This document shows positions 33,339 through 43,721 of a stretch of DNA of 64,000 bases, piece by piece. The translations under genes were made by a program, and so were the position numbers. The number at the start of each line of letters is the position of its first letter. Within the stretch, counting starts at the first letter, position 1. The notes under the pieces were generated by a model, which did no database searches, was not told where the DNA came from, and was given only the letters and a program-made list of their open reading frames with translations. This stretch comes from an uncultured Thermodesulfobacterium sp. (GTDB taxonomy: Bacteria > Desulfobacterota > Thermodesulfobacteria > Thermodesulfobacteriales > Thermodesulfobacteriaceae), in contig CALLJG010000001.1 in assembly GCA_938091335.1 (NCBI GenBank), positions 62,001 to 126,000 on the forward strand, written 5' to 3'.

Positions 33339-34559
33339 ATGTTAAAAATCTCTATCGTTCAGATGAAAGTAACTCATAATTTAAAATCTAATCTTCAAAA
33401 AATTAAAAAATTTATTGAAGCTTCTCAAGGAGAATTAATTTTATTTCCAGAATTAGCTTTAACTGGATATAAAATAAATTTCTTTTCACTTTCCCCAAAT
33501 ATAATAAATTCTGCTCTTACTGAAATTCAAAAATTAGCTAAACTCTATCAAAAATCTATCTTAATAGGTGCACCTTCTTACAAAGACAATAAAATCTTAA
33601 ATGCACTTTATTATGTAAACCCTAGAAAAATAGAAGTAATTGGAGAAAAATTTTTACTTTTTCCTGAAATAGATAAAGAGTTCTCTCAAGGAAAAATTAG
33701 AAAATATGTTGAAATAAAAGATTTCAAAATAGGAAGTATAATATGTTTTGAATTGAGAAGCCCTGAAATTGCGAGAAATCTTATTAAAGATAGCCCTGAT
33801 CTATTGATTGTTTTTGCACAATGGCCTAAAGAACGCATTTCCCATTGGGAAGTTCTTTTAAAAGCAAGAGCTATAGAAAACCAAATCTATGTAATCGGAG
33901 TAAATGCTATTTCCAAAATAGGTCAGATAGAGATTCCCGGTCTTTCTTTAGGTTTTTCTCCTTCAGGAGAAAGTTTATTTAAAAAATCCAAAAAAGAGAA
34001 AATTATAGAAATTTCTATTCCTAAAGTTTTTAATTCTTTACCCTATCCATTACGAACTCCTTTTATGGATACTGATTTAAACAAAAAACTAAAAACCCTA
34101 AAGGAGCTTAAATCTTTAATAGAAAAAAGAAGAAAAAAAGGACAAATTATGGTATTTACCAATGGGTGTTTCGATCTGCTTCACGCAGGACATGTACATT
34201 ATCTTAATTTAGCAAGGAGTTTAGGAGATTTTTTAATTGTAGGTTTAAATAGTGATACTTCTGTAAAAATAATAAAAGGTAAATTAAGACCAATCAATTC
34301 TCAAGAAAAAAGAGCATTCCTTCTTTCCTCTTTAAATTGTGTAGACTACATTATAATATTTGATGAAGAAACACCAGAAAATTTAATAAGAGAGTTAAAA
34401 CCAGATATCCTTGTAAAAGGAGCTGATTGGGAAGAAGAAGAAATTGTAGGTGCCAACTTTGTTAAAAGTTATAAAGGAGAAGTAAAAAGAATTCCTTTAA
34501 AATTCAAAATTTCAACTACTCAAATAATAAAAAAAATTTTAAAACTGTATAAAAATTAA
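33339..34559 (+). CDS. Fusion protein: N-terminal nitrilase/CN-hydrolase domain and C-terminal RfaE2 (heptose 1-phosphate adenylyltransferase) domain
   Basis: LILFPELALTGYKI, IGSIICFELRSPEIAR, ARAIENQIYVIGVN; then IMVFTNGCFDLLHAGHVHYLNLARSLGDFLIVGLNSD...RPINSQEKRAFLL...KGADW. Confidence 0.9.
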   Translation: MLKISIVQMKVTHNLKSNLQKIKKFIEASQGELILFPELALTGYKINFFSLSPNIINSALTEIQKLAKLYQKSILIGAPSYKDNKILNALYYVNPRKIEVIGEKFLLFPEIDKEFSQGKIRKYVEIKDFKIGSIICFELRSPEIARNLIKDSPDLLIVFAQWPKERISHWEVLLKARAIENQIYVIGVNAISKIGQIEIPGLSLGFSPSGESLFKKSKKEKIIEISIPKVFNSLPYPLRTPFMDTDLNKKLKTLKELKSLIEKRRKKGQIMVFTNGCFDLLHAGHVHYLNLARSLGDFLIVGLNSDTSVKIIKGKLRPINSQEKRAFLLSSLNCVDYIIIFDEETPENLIRELKPDILVKGADWEEEEIVGANFVKSYKGEVKRIPLKFKISTTQIIKKILKLYKN

Positions 34560-34867
34560 GCTATTTCATTAAGAATACTGCTAATCAAAGCTCTTGCAAT
34601 TTCTTTGTTAGAAACTTTATAAGTACCAGCTTGAATTTGAGCTTTGATTTTAGAAACCTTTTCCTCTCTTGTTTCAGGTAGTAAACTTATTTTTTTTATA
34701 GCATATTCGATAAGACTCTTTGAAGAAAATTCAACCTTTTCAGTTTGAGAACCTACTTTTTCATTTGATTGAGTTAATTCTGATTTTAAAGTTTTTTCTT
34801 TTTTTGTAGTTTCTTTTATATAATTTAGATCTTCTATAGTTTTTCCTTTAATATCACTAATCTTCAT
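34556..34867 (-). CDS. flgM: Negative regulator of flagellin synthesis (anti-sigma28) FlgM
   Basis: MKISDIKG N-terminus, VSKIKAQIQAGTYKVSNKEIARALISSIL C-terminus; sigma28-like promoter upstream. Confidence 0.85.
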   Translation of the reverse strand: MKISDIKGKTIEDLNYIKETTKKEKTLKSELTQSNEKVGSQTEKVEFSSKSLIEYAIKKISLLPETREEKVSKIKAQIQAGTYKVSNKEIARALISSILNEIA

Positions 34868-34896
34868 AAATTCACCCCATTTTTATTAATAAAATA

Positions 34897-34923
34897 ATAT
34901 CGGCATTTGTCAAAATAACCTTA
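34897..34923 (-). promoter_or_regulatory. Sigma28 (FliA)-type promoter of flgM
   Basis: Reverse strand TAAGGTTA-N11-GCCGATAT against consensus TAAAGTTT-N11-GCCGATAA. Confidence 0.75.
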
Positions 34924-35009
34924 AATATATTTTTATAATTTCTAATAATTTGTCAAGTAAAAAAATATTGACTTTTTAAAGTTTAAGGATATTTTAATTA
35001 TTTTAAAAT

Positions 35010-35216
35010 ATGGCTCAGGATAAAATTATTAATATTGAACCAAAAACTAAGACTCCTACTAAGGCTTCTATTTCTCCTGTTGATGAATTAGCTATAAAAA
35101 CCGCTAAAGAAATTGTAATAAAATTTATTGAAATGGGAAGATGTTCTCCTGGAACTTTTGAAGAAGTGTTTATACAAGTCTTTTCTGTAATTAAAAAAAC
35201 TTTAAATAATGAGTAA
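35010..35216 (+). CDS. Small hypothetical protein
   Basis: 68-aa ORF with a defined boundary, TAAATG junction to the next gene. Confidence 0.6.
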   Translation: MAQDKIINIEPKTKTPTKASISPVDELAIKTAKEIVIKFIEMGRCSPGTFEEVFIQVFSVIKKTLNNE

Positions 35217-35834
35217 ATGTATCTTCTTGCTATTCATGGTAGTCCAAGAAAAAATGGCAACACAGAAATACTTTTAGATTCCTTTTTAGAAGGTATCAAA
35301 CTTTCTAAAATTAATTTTGAAAAAATAAGACTGGCTGAATTAAATTATCAACCTTGTATAGAATGTGGAGAATGTGAAAAAACAGGAGAATGCATCCTTA
35401 ATGATGATTTTCAAGAAATTTATAAAAAAATCATAAAAGCAGATTTTTTAGTTATTGCAACTCCTGTGTTTTTTTATTCTCATACTTCCTATGTTCAAGC
35501 CTTTTTTGAAAGATTTCAAGCATTTTGGGCAAGAAAATATCTACTTAATCTTCCTCATCCTTTTTTAAAAAAACCAAAGGGAATTCTTATTTCTGTAGGA
35601 GCAACCAAAGGGGGAAAAATTTTTGAAAGTATGATAAGATGTTTTAAATATGTCCTTGACACTATTTACGGAATATATGTGGGTGGAATTTTTTTTAGAA
35701 AAATAGAGAAAAAAGGGGAAATTTTAAATTATCCTCAATATCTGGAATTAGCCAAAAAAATAGGAATAAATTTGGAAAATATTTCTGAAGAAGAAATCTT
35801 AAGATATCCTGAAAAAATAGGATTAACTAAATAA
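35217..35834 (+). CDS. Flavodoxin-fold/iron-sulfur flavoprotein NAD(P)H-dependent oxidoreductase
   Basis: LAIHGSPRKNGNTEILLDSFLEG, CIECGECEKTGECILNDD, ATPVFFYS. Confidence 0.9.
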   Translation: MYLLAIHGSPRKNGNTEILLDSFLEGIKLSKINFEKIRLAELNYQPCIECGECEKTGECILNDDFQEIYKKIIKADFLVIATPVFFYSHTSYVQAFFERFQAFWARKYLLNLPHPFLKKPKGILISVGATKGGKIFESMIRCFKYVLDTIYGIYVGGIFFRKIEKKGEILNYPQYLELAKKIGINLENISEEEILRYPEKIGLTK

Positions 35835-35836
35835 AT

Positions 35837-36514
35837 TCAAAATCTTTCTAAAATTTCTGCTAAAGGAAGCTCTTTTTGGAATAATTCTTTAGCTTTTCTA
35901 TAAAATTCAATTGGATAAGAAAATTTTTTATTTTTTTGAATACATTTTTGAAAGGCTATATATTTAAAATTTCTTAAATATGGTAGCATTTCTTTTAATT
36001 CTTTTTCTGAAATTAAAGGAGGATAAAGGGTAATTCTTATTTCTAATTTTTCAGGAATGTTGCTAAGGATTTCAAAAGTTTTTTCTACTTTATCAAACTC
36101 TCCTCCTATTTCATGATATCTAAATGGTGCTGTCTTAAAATCCACTGCCCAAAAATCCACTAGATCTTTTTCAAAAAGCTCTTTTATAAGATGAGGATTG
36201 GAACCATTAGTATCAAGTTTTATAGATAACTTAACCTCATAACGAATCTTTTCTATGAGATTTATCAATTCTTTACCCCAAATAGTGGGTTCTCCTCCAG
36301 TTATTACAACCCCTTTAATAAAAAAACTTCTTCTTTTTAATTCTTCTATTATCCAATCCACAGATATATCCTTTAGTTTTTTATATTTTTCTGGAATTAT
36401 AAGATCTAAATTATAACAATAGGGACAATGGAAATTACACTTATAAGTATATATTACAGAAGAAATTTTTCCTGGATAATCTATAAGACTAGTACCACGA
36501 AATCCTTTAATCAT
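35837..36514 (-). CDS. nrdG: Anaerobic ribonucleoside-triphosphate reductase activating protein (radical SAM)
   Basis: TSLIDYPGKISSVIYTYKCNFHCPYCYNLDLI, VVITGGEPTIW. Confidence 0.85.
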   Translation of the reverse strand: MIKGFRGTSLIDYPGKISSVIYTYKCNFHCPYCYNLDLIIPEKYKKLKDISVDWIIEELKRRSFFIKGVVITGGEPTIWGKELINLIEKIRYEVKLSIKLDTNGSNPHLIKELFEKDLVDFWAVDFKTAPFRYHEIGGEFDKVEKTFEILSNIPEKLEIRITLYPPLISEKELKEMLPYLRNFKYIAFQKCIQKNKKFSYPIEFYRKAKELFQKELPLAEILERF

Positions 36515-36835
36515 ATTTGATTAAAATTATATCATATAAAAAAAATTAGAACATTGCTAAAAAAAAGATGAACAAAGTCAGGGGCAAAAGCTCCATTTTA
36601 CCCTTTTATATTAGAAATTATAGAAAGCTTAAAAAATAAATCTGTTAATAGTATCTACCCAATCTTTACGAGTAGCTTCTACGTGAATAATTTCATCTCT
36701 AACAAGATTAATCATGTTTCCTTTATCAAAAATTTCAATTATTTTTATAGATCTGGCATTCCATACCAGGTTTGCAATTTTTTATTTTAACTCTGTTGAT
36801 TTTATTTAATTAAGCACTAATTTCTATTTAAAGTT

Positions 36836-38848
36836 ATGTATTTTTTAAAAACTCAAGCTGAATTTAAGCTTAAAGCTGATATTGAACCAAAAGGGGATCA
36901 ACCTAAAGCGATAGAAGCTTTAGTTGATGGTATTAAAAAAGGAATTAAGCATCAGGTTTTATTGGGAGTAACAGGTTCTGGGAAGACTTTTACTATGGCT
37001 AATGTTATTGCTCAAGTTGGAAAACCTACTTTAATTATTGCTCCTAATAAGACCCTTGCTGGACAGTTATATAATGAATTTAAAAAACTTTTTCCTGAAA
37101 ATGCTGTAGAATATTTTATTTCCTATTATGATTATTATCAACCTGAAGCTTATGTTCCTGCTACTGATACTTATATTGAAAAAGATGCTTCTATAAATGA
37201 TTTTATAGATAGATTAAGGCATTCTGCTACTGCTGCAGTTCTCTCAAGAAGAGATGTAATTGTAGTAGCCAGTGTTTCTTGCATTTATGGACTTGGTTCT
37301 CCTCATGAATATCTTCAAAAACATCTTTATCTTAGGAAAGGAGCTAAAATAAGAAGAGAGGAAATTTTAAGAGCTCTTATAACTATGCATTATGAAAGAA
37401 GGGAAATAGATTTTACTCGAGCCACTTTTAGAGTAAGAGGTGATATTATTGAGATCTTTCCTTCTAATGAAGAAAAAAGAGCTGTAAGAATAAGTCTTTG
37501 GGCAGATGAAATAGAAGAAATTAAAATTATAGACCCCTTTAGAGGCAAAACTCTTGGAAAAGTAAATGAGATATTGATTTTTCCTGCTAGTCATTATGTA
37601 ACCTCTGAAGATAAGTTAAGAGTTGCTATTGAAGAAATTAAGAAAGAACTAAAAGAAAGGGTTGATTATTTAAAGAACAAGGGGCTTTTTCTTTTTGCAG
37701 AAAGATTAGAAAAAAGAACACTTTATGATCTTGAACTTCTTGAAGAAGTTGGCTATTGTAAAGGGATAGAAAATTATAGTAGATATTTAGATGGAAGAAA
37801 ACCCGGGGAGCCACCTTATACCCTTTTAGATTATTTTCCAGATGACTTTTTACTTTTTATTGATGAAAGTCATATTACTATTCCTCAACTAAAAGGTATG
37901 TATAGAGGGGATAGGAGTAGAAAAGAAACTTTAGTGGAATATGGTTTCAGACTGCCTTCAGCTTTAGATAATAGACCTCTCACTTTTGAAGAATTTGAAG
38001 AAAGGATTAATCAAGTAATTTATGTATCAGCAACCCCGGGAGAATATGAAATTGAAAAAGCAAAAGGAAGAGTTATTGAACAAATAATAAGACCAACTGG
38101 ACTTCTAGATCCAAAAATTGAAATCAGAACATCAGAAAATCAAGTAGAAAATCTCTATTTTGAAATAAAGAAAAGAATTGAAAACAAAGAAAGGGTTTTG
38201 GTATGTACCCTTACTAAAAGACTTGCAGAAGAACTAACAGATTATTATAAGGAATTGGGGATAAAAGCATGTTATATGCATTCTGATTTAAAAACTTTGG
38301 AAAGAGCAAGACTTATAAGGGATCTAAGAAAAGGTATTTATGATGTATTAATAGGAATAAATCTTCTCAGAGAAGGTCTTGATTTACCTGAGGTTTCTTT
38401 AGTAGCTATTCTTGATGCAGATAAAGAAGGTTTTTTAAGATCAGAAAGAAGCCTTATTCAAACTATAGGAAGGGCTGCTAGAAATATAAATGGAACTGCT
38501 ATTCTTTATGCCCAAACTATTACACCTGCTATCGAACAAGCTGTAAAAGAAACTGAAAGAAGAAGAAAAATTCAACAAGAATATAATGAAATACATGGAA
38601 TCATTCCTCAAACTATAGTAAAGTCTTTAGAAGATCCGCTTATGAAAATGGTAGAAGCTGATTTTGTAAATTTAGAAGAAATTGTAGAAATTACCGAACA
38701 CTTTGAAAGTTTAGAGGTACTGAGAGCTGAAATCGAAAAAGTAGAAAAGGAAATGAAAAATGCAGCTAAAAACTATGAATTTGAAAAAGCAGCCCTTTTA
38801 AGAGATAGACTTTTTTCACTAAAACAATTAGCCTTACAATGGAGCTAA
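36836..38848 (+). CDS. uvrB: Excinuclease ABC subunit B
   Basis: [73 protein letters not shown]-terminal UVR motif. Confidence 0.98.
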   Translation: MYFLKTQAEFKLKADIEPKGDQPKAIEALVDGIKKGIKHQVLLGVTGSGKTFTMANVIAQVGKPTLIIAPNKTLAGQLYNEFKKLFPENAVEYFISYYDYYQPEAYVPATDTYIEKDASINDFIDRLRHSATAAVLSRRDVIVVASVSCIYGLGSPHEYLQKHLYLRKGAKIRREEILRALITMHYERREIDFTRATFRVRGDIIEIFPSNEEKRAVRISLWADEIEEIKIIDPFRGKTLGKVNEILIFPASHYVTSEDKLRVAIEEIKKELKERVDYLKNKGLFLFAERLEKRTLYDLELLEEVGYCKGIENYSRYLDGRKPGEPPYTLLDYFPDDFLLFIDESHITIPQLKGMYRGDRSRKETLVEYGFRLPSALDNRPLTFEEFEERINQVIYVSATPGEYEIEKAKGRVIEQIIRPTGLLDPKIEIRTSENQVENLYFEIKKRIENKERVLVCTLTKRLAEELTDYYKELGIKACYMHSDLKTLERARLIRDLRKGIYDVLIGINLLREGLDLPEVSLVAILDADKEGFLRSERSLIQTIGRAARNINGTAILYAQTITPAIEQAVKETERRRKIQQEYNEIHGIIPQTIVKSLEDPLMKMVEADFVNLEEIVEITEHFESLEVLRAEIEKVEKEMKNAAKNYEFEKAALLRDRLFSLKQLALQWS

Positions 38849-38858
38849 TTTTTAAATA

Positions 38859-40241
38859 ATGGCAAAACTTCAAAAAACTAATCCAAGAGCTGTAGCTTTA
38901 AAAATTCTTATAAAATGGGAAAAATATAAACCTCCTTTAGACGAGATACTTTCTCAAATATTAACTAAAAGTGTGCTTCCTGATGAAAGAGATCGAGCTT
39001 TAGTTGGAGAGCTTGTTAATGGAGTAATTCGGTATTTATATTATATAGACTTTTTAATTTCTCGATTTTCCAAATATCCCTTAGAAAAAATGGATCCAGA
39101 AATAAGAAATCTTATAAGATTAGGAGTCTATCAAATACTTTATACCAGAATACCTGAATGGGTTGTATTAGCTGAAAGTCTAAAAATTTTATCTCATAGA
39201 AAAAGAGGAAATTGGATAAAAAGTTTTGTTAATGCAATTTTACACAAAATAGTTGAAAATAAATCAAAGCTACCAGAAATACCTGATTTTAATCCTATTT
39301 TGAACTTATCTATTAAATATTCTTTCCCTGAATGGCTTGTAAGAAGATGGATAAATAGATGGGGATTTGAGGAAACAGAAAAACTTCTCTTAGCAAGTAA
39401 TGTTAAATCTCCTTTAGTAATAAGAGTAAATACACTTAAAGTCACTAGAGAAAATTTTTTGATTTTTTTACAAAAAGAAGGAATTCCTCAAGCTAAACCT
39501 TGTCCTTATAGTCCCGTAGGAATAATTTTAGACGGATTTAGAGGAAAAATTATTGAATTAAAAGCTTATCATTTTGGATGGATAAGTGTTCAAGATTCTG
39601 TAAGCCAATTAGTAAGCTTTCTTTTAAATCCAAAACCAGGAGAAAAAATACTTGATGCTTGTGCAGGAGTTGGAGGAAAAACTACACATATTGCAGAATT
39701 AATCCAAAATAAAGGAATTATCTGGGCTTTTGATCTTTATCATTGGAGGCTTGAAAAATTAAAAGAAAATTTTCAAAGGCTTGGATTGAAATTACCCAAA
39801 ATTTTTCAAGGAGACGTAGGAGAAATTTTGCCAAAACTCAATCCTCCATTTTTTGATCGTATCCTTATTGATGCTCCTTGCACTGGTACAGGAGTAATAA
39901 GAAAACATCCTGACATAAAATGGGTAAGAACTGAAGAAGATTTGATAAAACTTCCTGAAAAACAATTAAGACTTCTTGAAGGACTTTCACCTTTTCTAAG
40001 AAAAGGAGGAGTTTTGGTATATGCTACCTGTAGTTTAGAACTAGAAGAAAATGAAGAGATTATAGAGAAGTTTTTAAAAAATCATCCTGAATTTAAGATA
40101 GAAAATCCTTTAGAAATACTAAAAAATATTTGCGGAGCTACTATAAAAAACTTAATTGAAAATGAAAAATATTTAAAAACTTATCCTCATAAACATAGTT
40201 TAGATGGATTTTTTGCTGTAAGACTAAAAAAAATTAACTAA
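38859..40241 (+). CDS. rsmB: 16S rRNA (cytosine(967)-C(5))-methyltransferase
   Basis: NusB-like N-terminus; DACAGVGGKTTHIAEL, IDAPCTGTGVIRKHPDIKW, YATCSLELEENEEI. Confidence 0.95.
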   Translation: MAKLQKTNPRAVALKILIKWEKYKPPLDEILSQILTKSVLPDERDRALVGELVNGVIRYLYYIDFLISRFSKYPLEKMDPEIRNLIRLGVYQILYTRIPEWVVLAESLKILSHRKRGNWIKSFVNAILHKIVENKSKLPEIPDFNPILNLSIKYSFPEWLVRRWINRWGFEETEKLLLASNVKSPLVIRVNTLKVTRENFLIFLQKEGIPQAKPCPYSPVGIILDGFRGKIIELKAYHFGWISVQDSVSQLVSFLLNPKPGEKILDACAGVGGKTTHIAELIQNKGIIWAFDLYHWRLEKLKENFQRLGLKLPKIFQGDVGEILPKLNPPFFDRILIDAPCTGTGVIRKHPDIKWVRTEEDLIKLPEKQLRLLEGLSPFLRKGGVLVYATCSLELEENEEIIEKFLKNHPEFKIENPLEILKNICGATIKNLIENEKYLKTYPHKHSLDGFFAVRLKKIN

Positions 40242-40243
40242 TT

Positions 40244-41386
40244 TTAGCCAAAAATTATCTCTAGATAATGTTCTTTTATTAGTGCATTTTTTATTTCTTT
40301 ATTTACTAATATCCTTGGTAAAAAGAAATGCTTTTTATGATTCCCTATTTTAATGATCAAATCTTCTTCATTTTGATAAATTTCTAAATTCCCTTGAGAT
40401 ACCTCTTTTAAATATATTTTTAATTGATATGTATGATCTTTTTCTGTAATTTCAAAAGGCTTATCTTTGTAAAAAACTTCAGCTGGATTTTTATCAAAAT
40501 ATATTTTTTTACCAAATTCTTTTAATTTCTCAAAACCAAGAATCTCTTCATAAACTTGAGGGATAATAAAAACTGGAGTAGGTTCAAAGCTTTTAACTAT
40601 TCTTTCTATATATTTTTGCTGAATTTGATAAAAAGGATCCCCTTTTTCTACTACTTTATTAATAAAGATTCCATCTACAGGAAATCCAAAAAGATGAAGA
40701 TAAGTAAAGGCTTTTTCTGTTTCTTTAATTACCATCTTTTCAGGATTCACTATCAATCTTACAGAGGAAATCTCAGAATTTTGTAAGAGATAATAGAGAT
40801 TATAAACTTGTTTAAATAACTCTTCTAAAGCATCATAAGTTTTTTCTTCAGGTAAAGGCATATCTGTAATTATTCTTGCTGCTGGTCGTATGAATCTTAT
40901 AAGTTTTCTTTGAAGAGGTAAAATCTTAGTTATCCACCAACTTGCTGCATCAGGAAGACTTAAAAATCTCAATGTTTCTCCTGTAGGAGCTGAATCAACT
41001 ATAATTACATCAAATTTTTTGTCTTCTACATGCTTATTTATCCATAAAAATGAGGAAACTTCTTCCATACCTGGTAAAATTGACATTTCTTCAGCTAATA
41101 TTTCATCAATTCCTTGCCATTTAAATAAACTTTTTAGATATTCTTTTAGTATTCCCCAAAATTTTTCAACAGAATAATAAACATCAATTTCTTGAGCATA
41201 AAAATTAGGAAATATCTCTTTAGGTTCAGGACCTATTTCAAATTCTAATGCATCTGAAAGAGAGTGAGCAGGATCAACAGAAACAACCAAAACTTTTTTA
41301 CCTAAGGTAGAAATATAAGCTCCTGTTGCGGCAGAAAGTGTAGTTTTCCCTACTCCTCCTTTTCCTGTATAAAGAATGATTCTCAT
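40244..41386 (-). CDS. ArsA/Get3-family ATPase with C-terminal HSP20-like domain
   Basis: YTGKGGVGKTTLSAATGAYIS, SVDPAHSLSDAL, IVDSAPTGETLRFLSLP; beta-rich C-terminus IYLKEVSQGNLEIYQNEEDLIIKIGNHKKHFFLP. Confidence 0.92.
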   Translation of the reverse strand: MRIILYTGKGGVGKTTLSAATGAYISTLGKKVLVVSVDPAHSLSDALEFEIGPEPKEIFPNFYAQEIDVYYSVEKFWGILKEYLKSLFKWQGIDEILAEEMSILPGMEEVSSFLWINKHVEDKKFDVIIVDSAPTGETLRFLSLPDAASWWITKILPLQRKLIRFIRPAARIITDMPLPEEKTYDALEELFKQVYNLYYLLQNSEISSVRLIVNPEKMVIKETEKAFTYLHLFGFPVDGIFINKVVEKGDPFYQIQQKYIERIVKSFEPTPVFIIPQVYEEILGFEKLKEFGKKIYFDKNPAEVFYKDKPFEITEKDHTYQLKIYLKEVSQGNLEIYQNEEDLIIKIGNHKKHFFLPRILVNKEIKNALIKEHYLEIIFG

Positions 41387-41602
41387 TTAGCTTTCAGCCT
41401 TTTCAACTTTTACTTTTTTGATACCTTTTTTATCCTTCTCCAATTCTTCAATTCTCTTATCTATAACACTTCTTAAAGCTAATAAAATTTCTTTTCTTGC
41501 ATTTTTAATATGCTTTTTTGTCTCTTCAGGAATAAAGGAAAATATTTCTTCTATAAAAGCATCCCAAGCATCTATTAAATGTTCCATCCATTTGTATCTC
41601 AT
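41387..41602 (-). CDS. Small conserved-looking helical protein abutting the ArsA homolog
   Basis: 71-aa ORF ending 1 bp before the ArsA-like ORF start; charged helical composition. Confidence 0.6.
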   Translation of the reverse strand: MRYKWMEHLIDAWDAFIEEIFSFIPEETKKHIKNARKEILLALRSVIDKRIEELEKDKKGIKKVKVEKAES

Positions 41603-41635
41603 TTAAGATTACCTCCTTTTTGAAAATTTCCTTTA

Positions 41636-41707
41636 AGCCGGCGATGGGATTCGAACCCATGACCTGCTGATTACGAATCAGCTGCTCTACCACTGAGCTA
41701 CGCCGGC
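41636..41707 (-). tRNA. tRNA-Thr (anticodon CGT)
   Basis: Reverse complement GCCGGCGTAGCTCAGTGGTAGAGCAGCTGATTCGTAATCAGCAGGTCATGGGTTCGAATCCCATCGCCGGCT. Confidence 0.97.
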
Positions 41708-41732
41708 TTTTTTATAATATAAATCTAGATTT

Positions 41733-42731
41733 TTAGAATTTCAAATATTTCTTCTTTATCCTCTGAATTACTATATGAGCTGAATTAAAAGCTTTCATAA
41801 TATTTCCTTGTTTTAAACCAATATCACCAGCTAAAAAAACCTTTGGTAAATTAGTTTCAAAAAATTCATCTACTATTGGATTCCCTTCCTCATCTAACTG
41901 AATACCTATATCTCTTAAAAATCTTTGAGGAGTGGTACCTCCTAAACAATAATAAATGCGATCATAAATTTGTTCTTTATTATCTTTATAAAAAACTTTT
42001 ATTTTATCATTAATAGAATCTATTTTTTCTATATCCGTATTCATTAAAAGTTTTATTTTCCCTTCATTAACTTTTTCTTCTAAGATTTTTAAATTTATTT
42101 CATTTATTCTAAAAAAATTAGGTCTTCTATATGAGATAAAAACTTGATTTTTTTCACAAAGACTACAGGCAACTTCTGCAGCAGTATCTCCTCCTCCAAC
42201 TACTAAAATTTTCTTGTTTTCTGGAAGTATAATCGGGGGTTCAAAAAAAACTTTATCTTTTACTTTTTCAGGAATAGGATAAGAGGGTTTGTTTGGTTTA
42301 CCTAATATCCCTATAGCAATAACTACAAATTCAGATAAAACCGAGGGTTTATTTTTTATTAATACTTCAAAAGTTCCATTCAATTTTTTAATTCCGTTTA
42401 CCTCAGAATTAGTTCTTATATCCAAATTCCATTCTTTTATCCATTTCTCTATTCTATTAAGAAATTTTTCTTTAGTTTCTGTTTCAAAAAAACATATTCC
42501 TATAGGTTTAATATTTGAATTTCTATAATTGGCATCTACTCTTTTACCTGGTTTATAAAACTTTACTATGGTATTACAAACATTTTCAGATTTTTCTAAA
42601 ATCACCACTGGTTCAATTTTATTGGCTTTAGCTTCTATAGCTGTAGCTATACCAGCTGGACCAGCTCCAACTATTACTATTTTAAATTTTTCTATGATGT
42701 TTTTCTTTAGGTTTTCTTCAGCCATTGCCAA
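41733..42731 (-). CDS. FAD/NAD(P)-binding thioredoxin reductase-like (YpdA-like) oxidoreductase
   Basis: VIVGAGPAGIATAIEAKA, VVGGGDTAAEVACSL, VFLAGDIGLKQGNI; no CxxC redox pair evident. Confidence 0.85.
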   Translation of the reverse strand: MAMAEENLKKNIIEKFKIVIVGAGPAGIATAIEAKANKIEPVVILEKSENVCNTIVKFYKPGKRVDANYRNSNIKPIGICFFETETKEKFLNRIEKWIKEWNLDIRTNSEVNGIKKLNGTFEVLIKNKPSVLSEFVVIAIGILGKPNKPSYPIPEKVKDKVFFEPPIILPENKKILVVGGGDTAAEVACSLCEKNQVFISYRRPNFFRINEINLKILEEKVNEGKIKLLMNTDIEKIDSINDKIKVFYKDNKEQIYDRIYYCLGGTTPQRFLRDIGIQLDEEGNPIVDEFFETNLPKVFLAGDIGLKQGNIMKAFNSAHIVIQRIKKKYLKF

Positions 42732-43681
42732 GTATGTTGTATTATAGTTTCAAGAAAATTATACTTAGGTTTCCATTTTAATATCTGTTTAATTTTTCTA
42801 TTATCCGCTACAAGAACAGGTGGATCTCCTGGTCTTCTCTTGCCTTCTATCACTTTAAATTCTCTCTGAGTTACTTTTTTAACAGTTTCTATAACCTCTT
42901 TTACAGAAAATCCCTTCCCATATCCACAATTTAACACATTAGAGTTTGTATTTTGTAAAAGATATTTCATAGCAAGGACATGCGCATAGGCTACATCCAT
43001 AACATGTACATAATCTCTTATACAAGTTCCATCAGGAGTAGGATAATCTGTTCCATAAATTTCAAGGTATGGCAATTCTCCTTTAGCTGCTTTTAAGGCT
43101 CTTATTATTAGATGAGTAGGCTGTAAATAAGAAGGACCTAACTCTCCTTCTGGATCTGCTCCAGCTACATTAAAATATCTAAGAGCAATATAATTTAATT
43201 CCTTAGCTTGGGCCATATCCTTTAACATTTTTTCTACCATTGCTTTAGATTCTCCATAGGGATTAATTGGTCTTAATTCTGCTGTTTCAGGAATAGGATT
43301 TTTTTCTGTAATTCCATAAACTGCTGCTGAAGAAGAAAATATAAAATTTTTAATTCCTACTTCTTTCATAGCACTAATAAGTTTTATAGTATTTCCTACA
43401 TTGTTTTCATAATATTTAAAGGGATTTTCAATACTTTCTGAAACTATAATAAATGCAGCAAAATGCATTATCACATCCGGTTTTTCTTTTTTTAAAATCT
43501 TTATTATCTCTTTTTCCTCTTTTAAATCTATTTTGTAAAATTTTCCATAAGGATGTTTAGATGCTCCAGAGGAAAAATTATCTATTATTATTACTTTATA
43601 TCCTGAGCGAAAAAGGATTTTAGCAGTATGAGAACCTACAAACCCAGCTCCTCCAGTAAGTAATACTTTTAATTTTGACAT
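42707..43681 (-). CDS. galE: UDP-glucose 4-epimerase (start reset to MSKLKVLLTGGAG)
   Basis: LLTGGAGFVGSHTAKIL, SSSAAVYG, NPYGESKAMVEKML, LRYFNVAGADPEG, GTCIRDYVHVMD. Confidence 0.95.
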   Translation of the reverse strand: MSKLKVLLTGGAGFVGSHTAKILFRSGYKVIIIDNFSSGASKHPYGKFYKIDLKEEKEIIKILKKEKPDVIMHFAAFIIVSESIENPFKYYENNVGNTIKLISAMKEVGIKNFIFSSSAAVYGITEKNPIPETAELRPINPYGESKAMVEKMLKDMAQAKELNYIALRYFNVAGADPEGELGPSYLQPTHLIIRALKAAKGELPYLEIYGTDYPTPDGTCIRDYVHVMDVAYAHVLAMKYLLQNTNSNVLNCGYGKGFSVKEVIETVKKVTQREFKVIEGKRRPGDPPVLVADNRKIKQILKWKPKYNFLETIIQHTWQWLKKT

Positions 43682-43721
43682 TTTACTTTTGTTTTTGTTA
43701 TGATACAATAAAACACAAACG

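Noticed and set aside
40244-41386. Arsenic resistance operon
   Set aside because: No arsB/arsD/acr3/arsR nearby; the ArsC-like phosphatase is 16 kb away and may be a tyrosine phosphatase.
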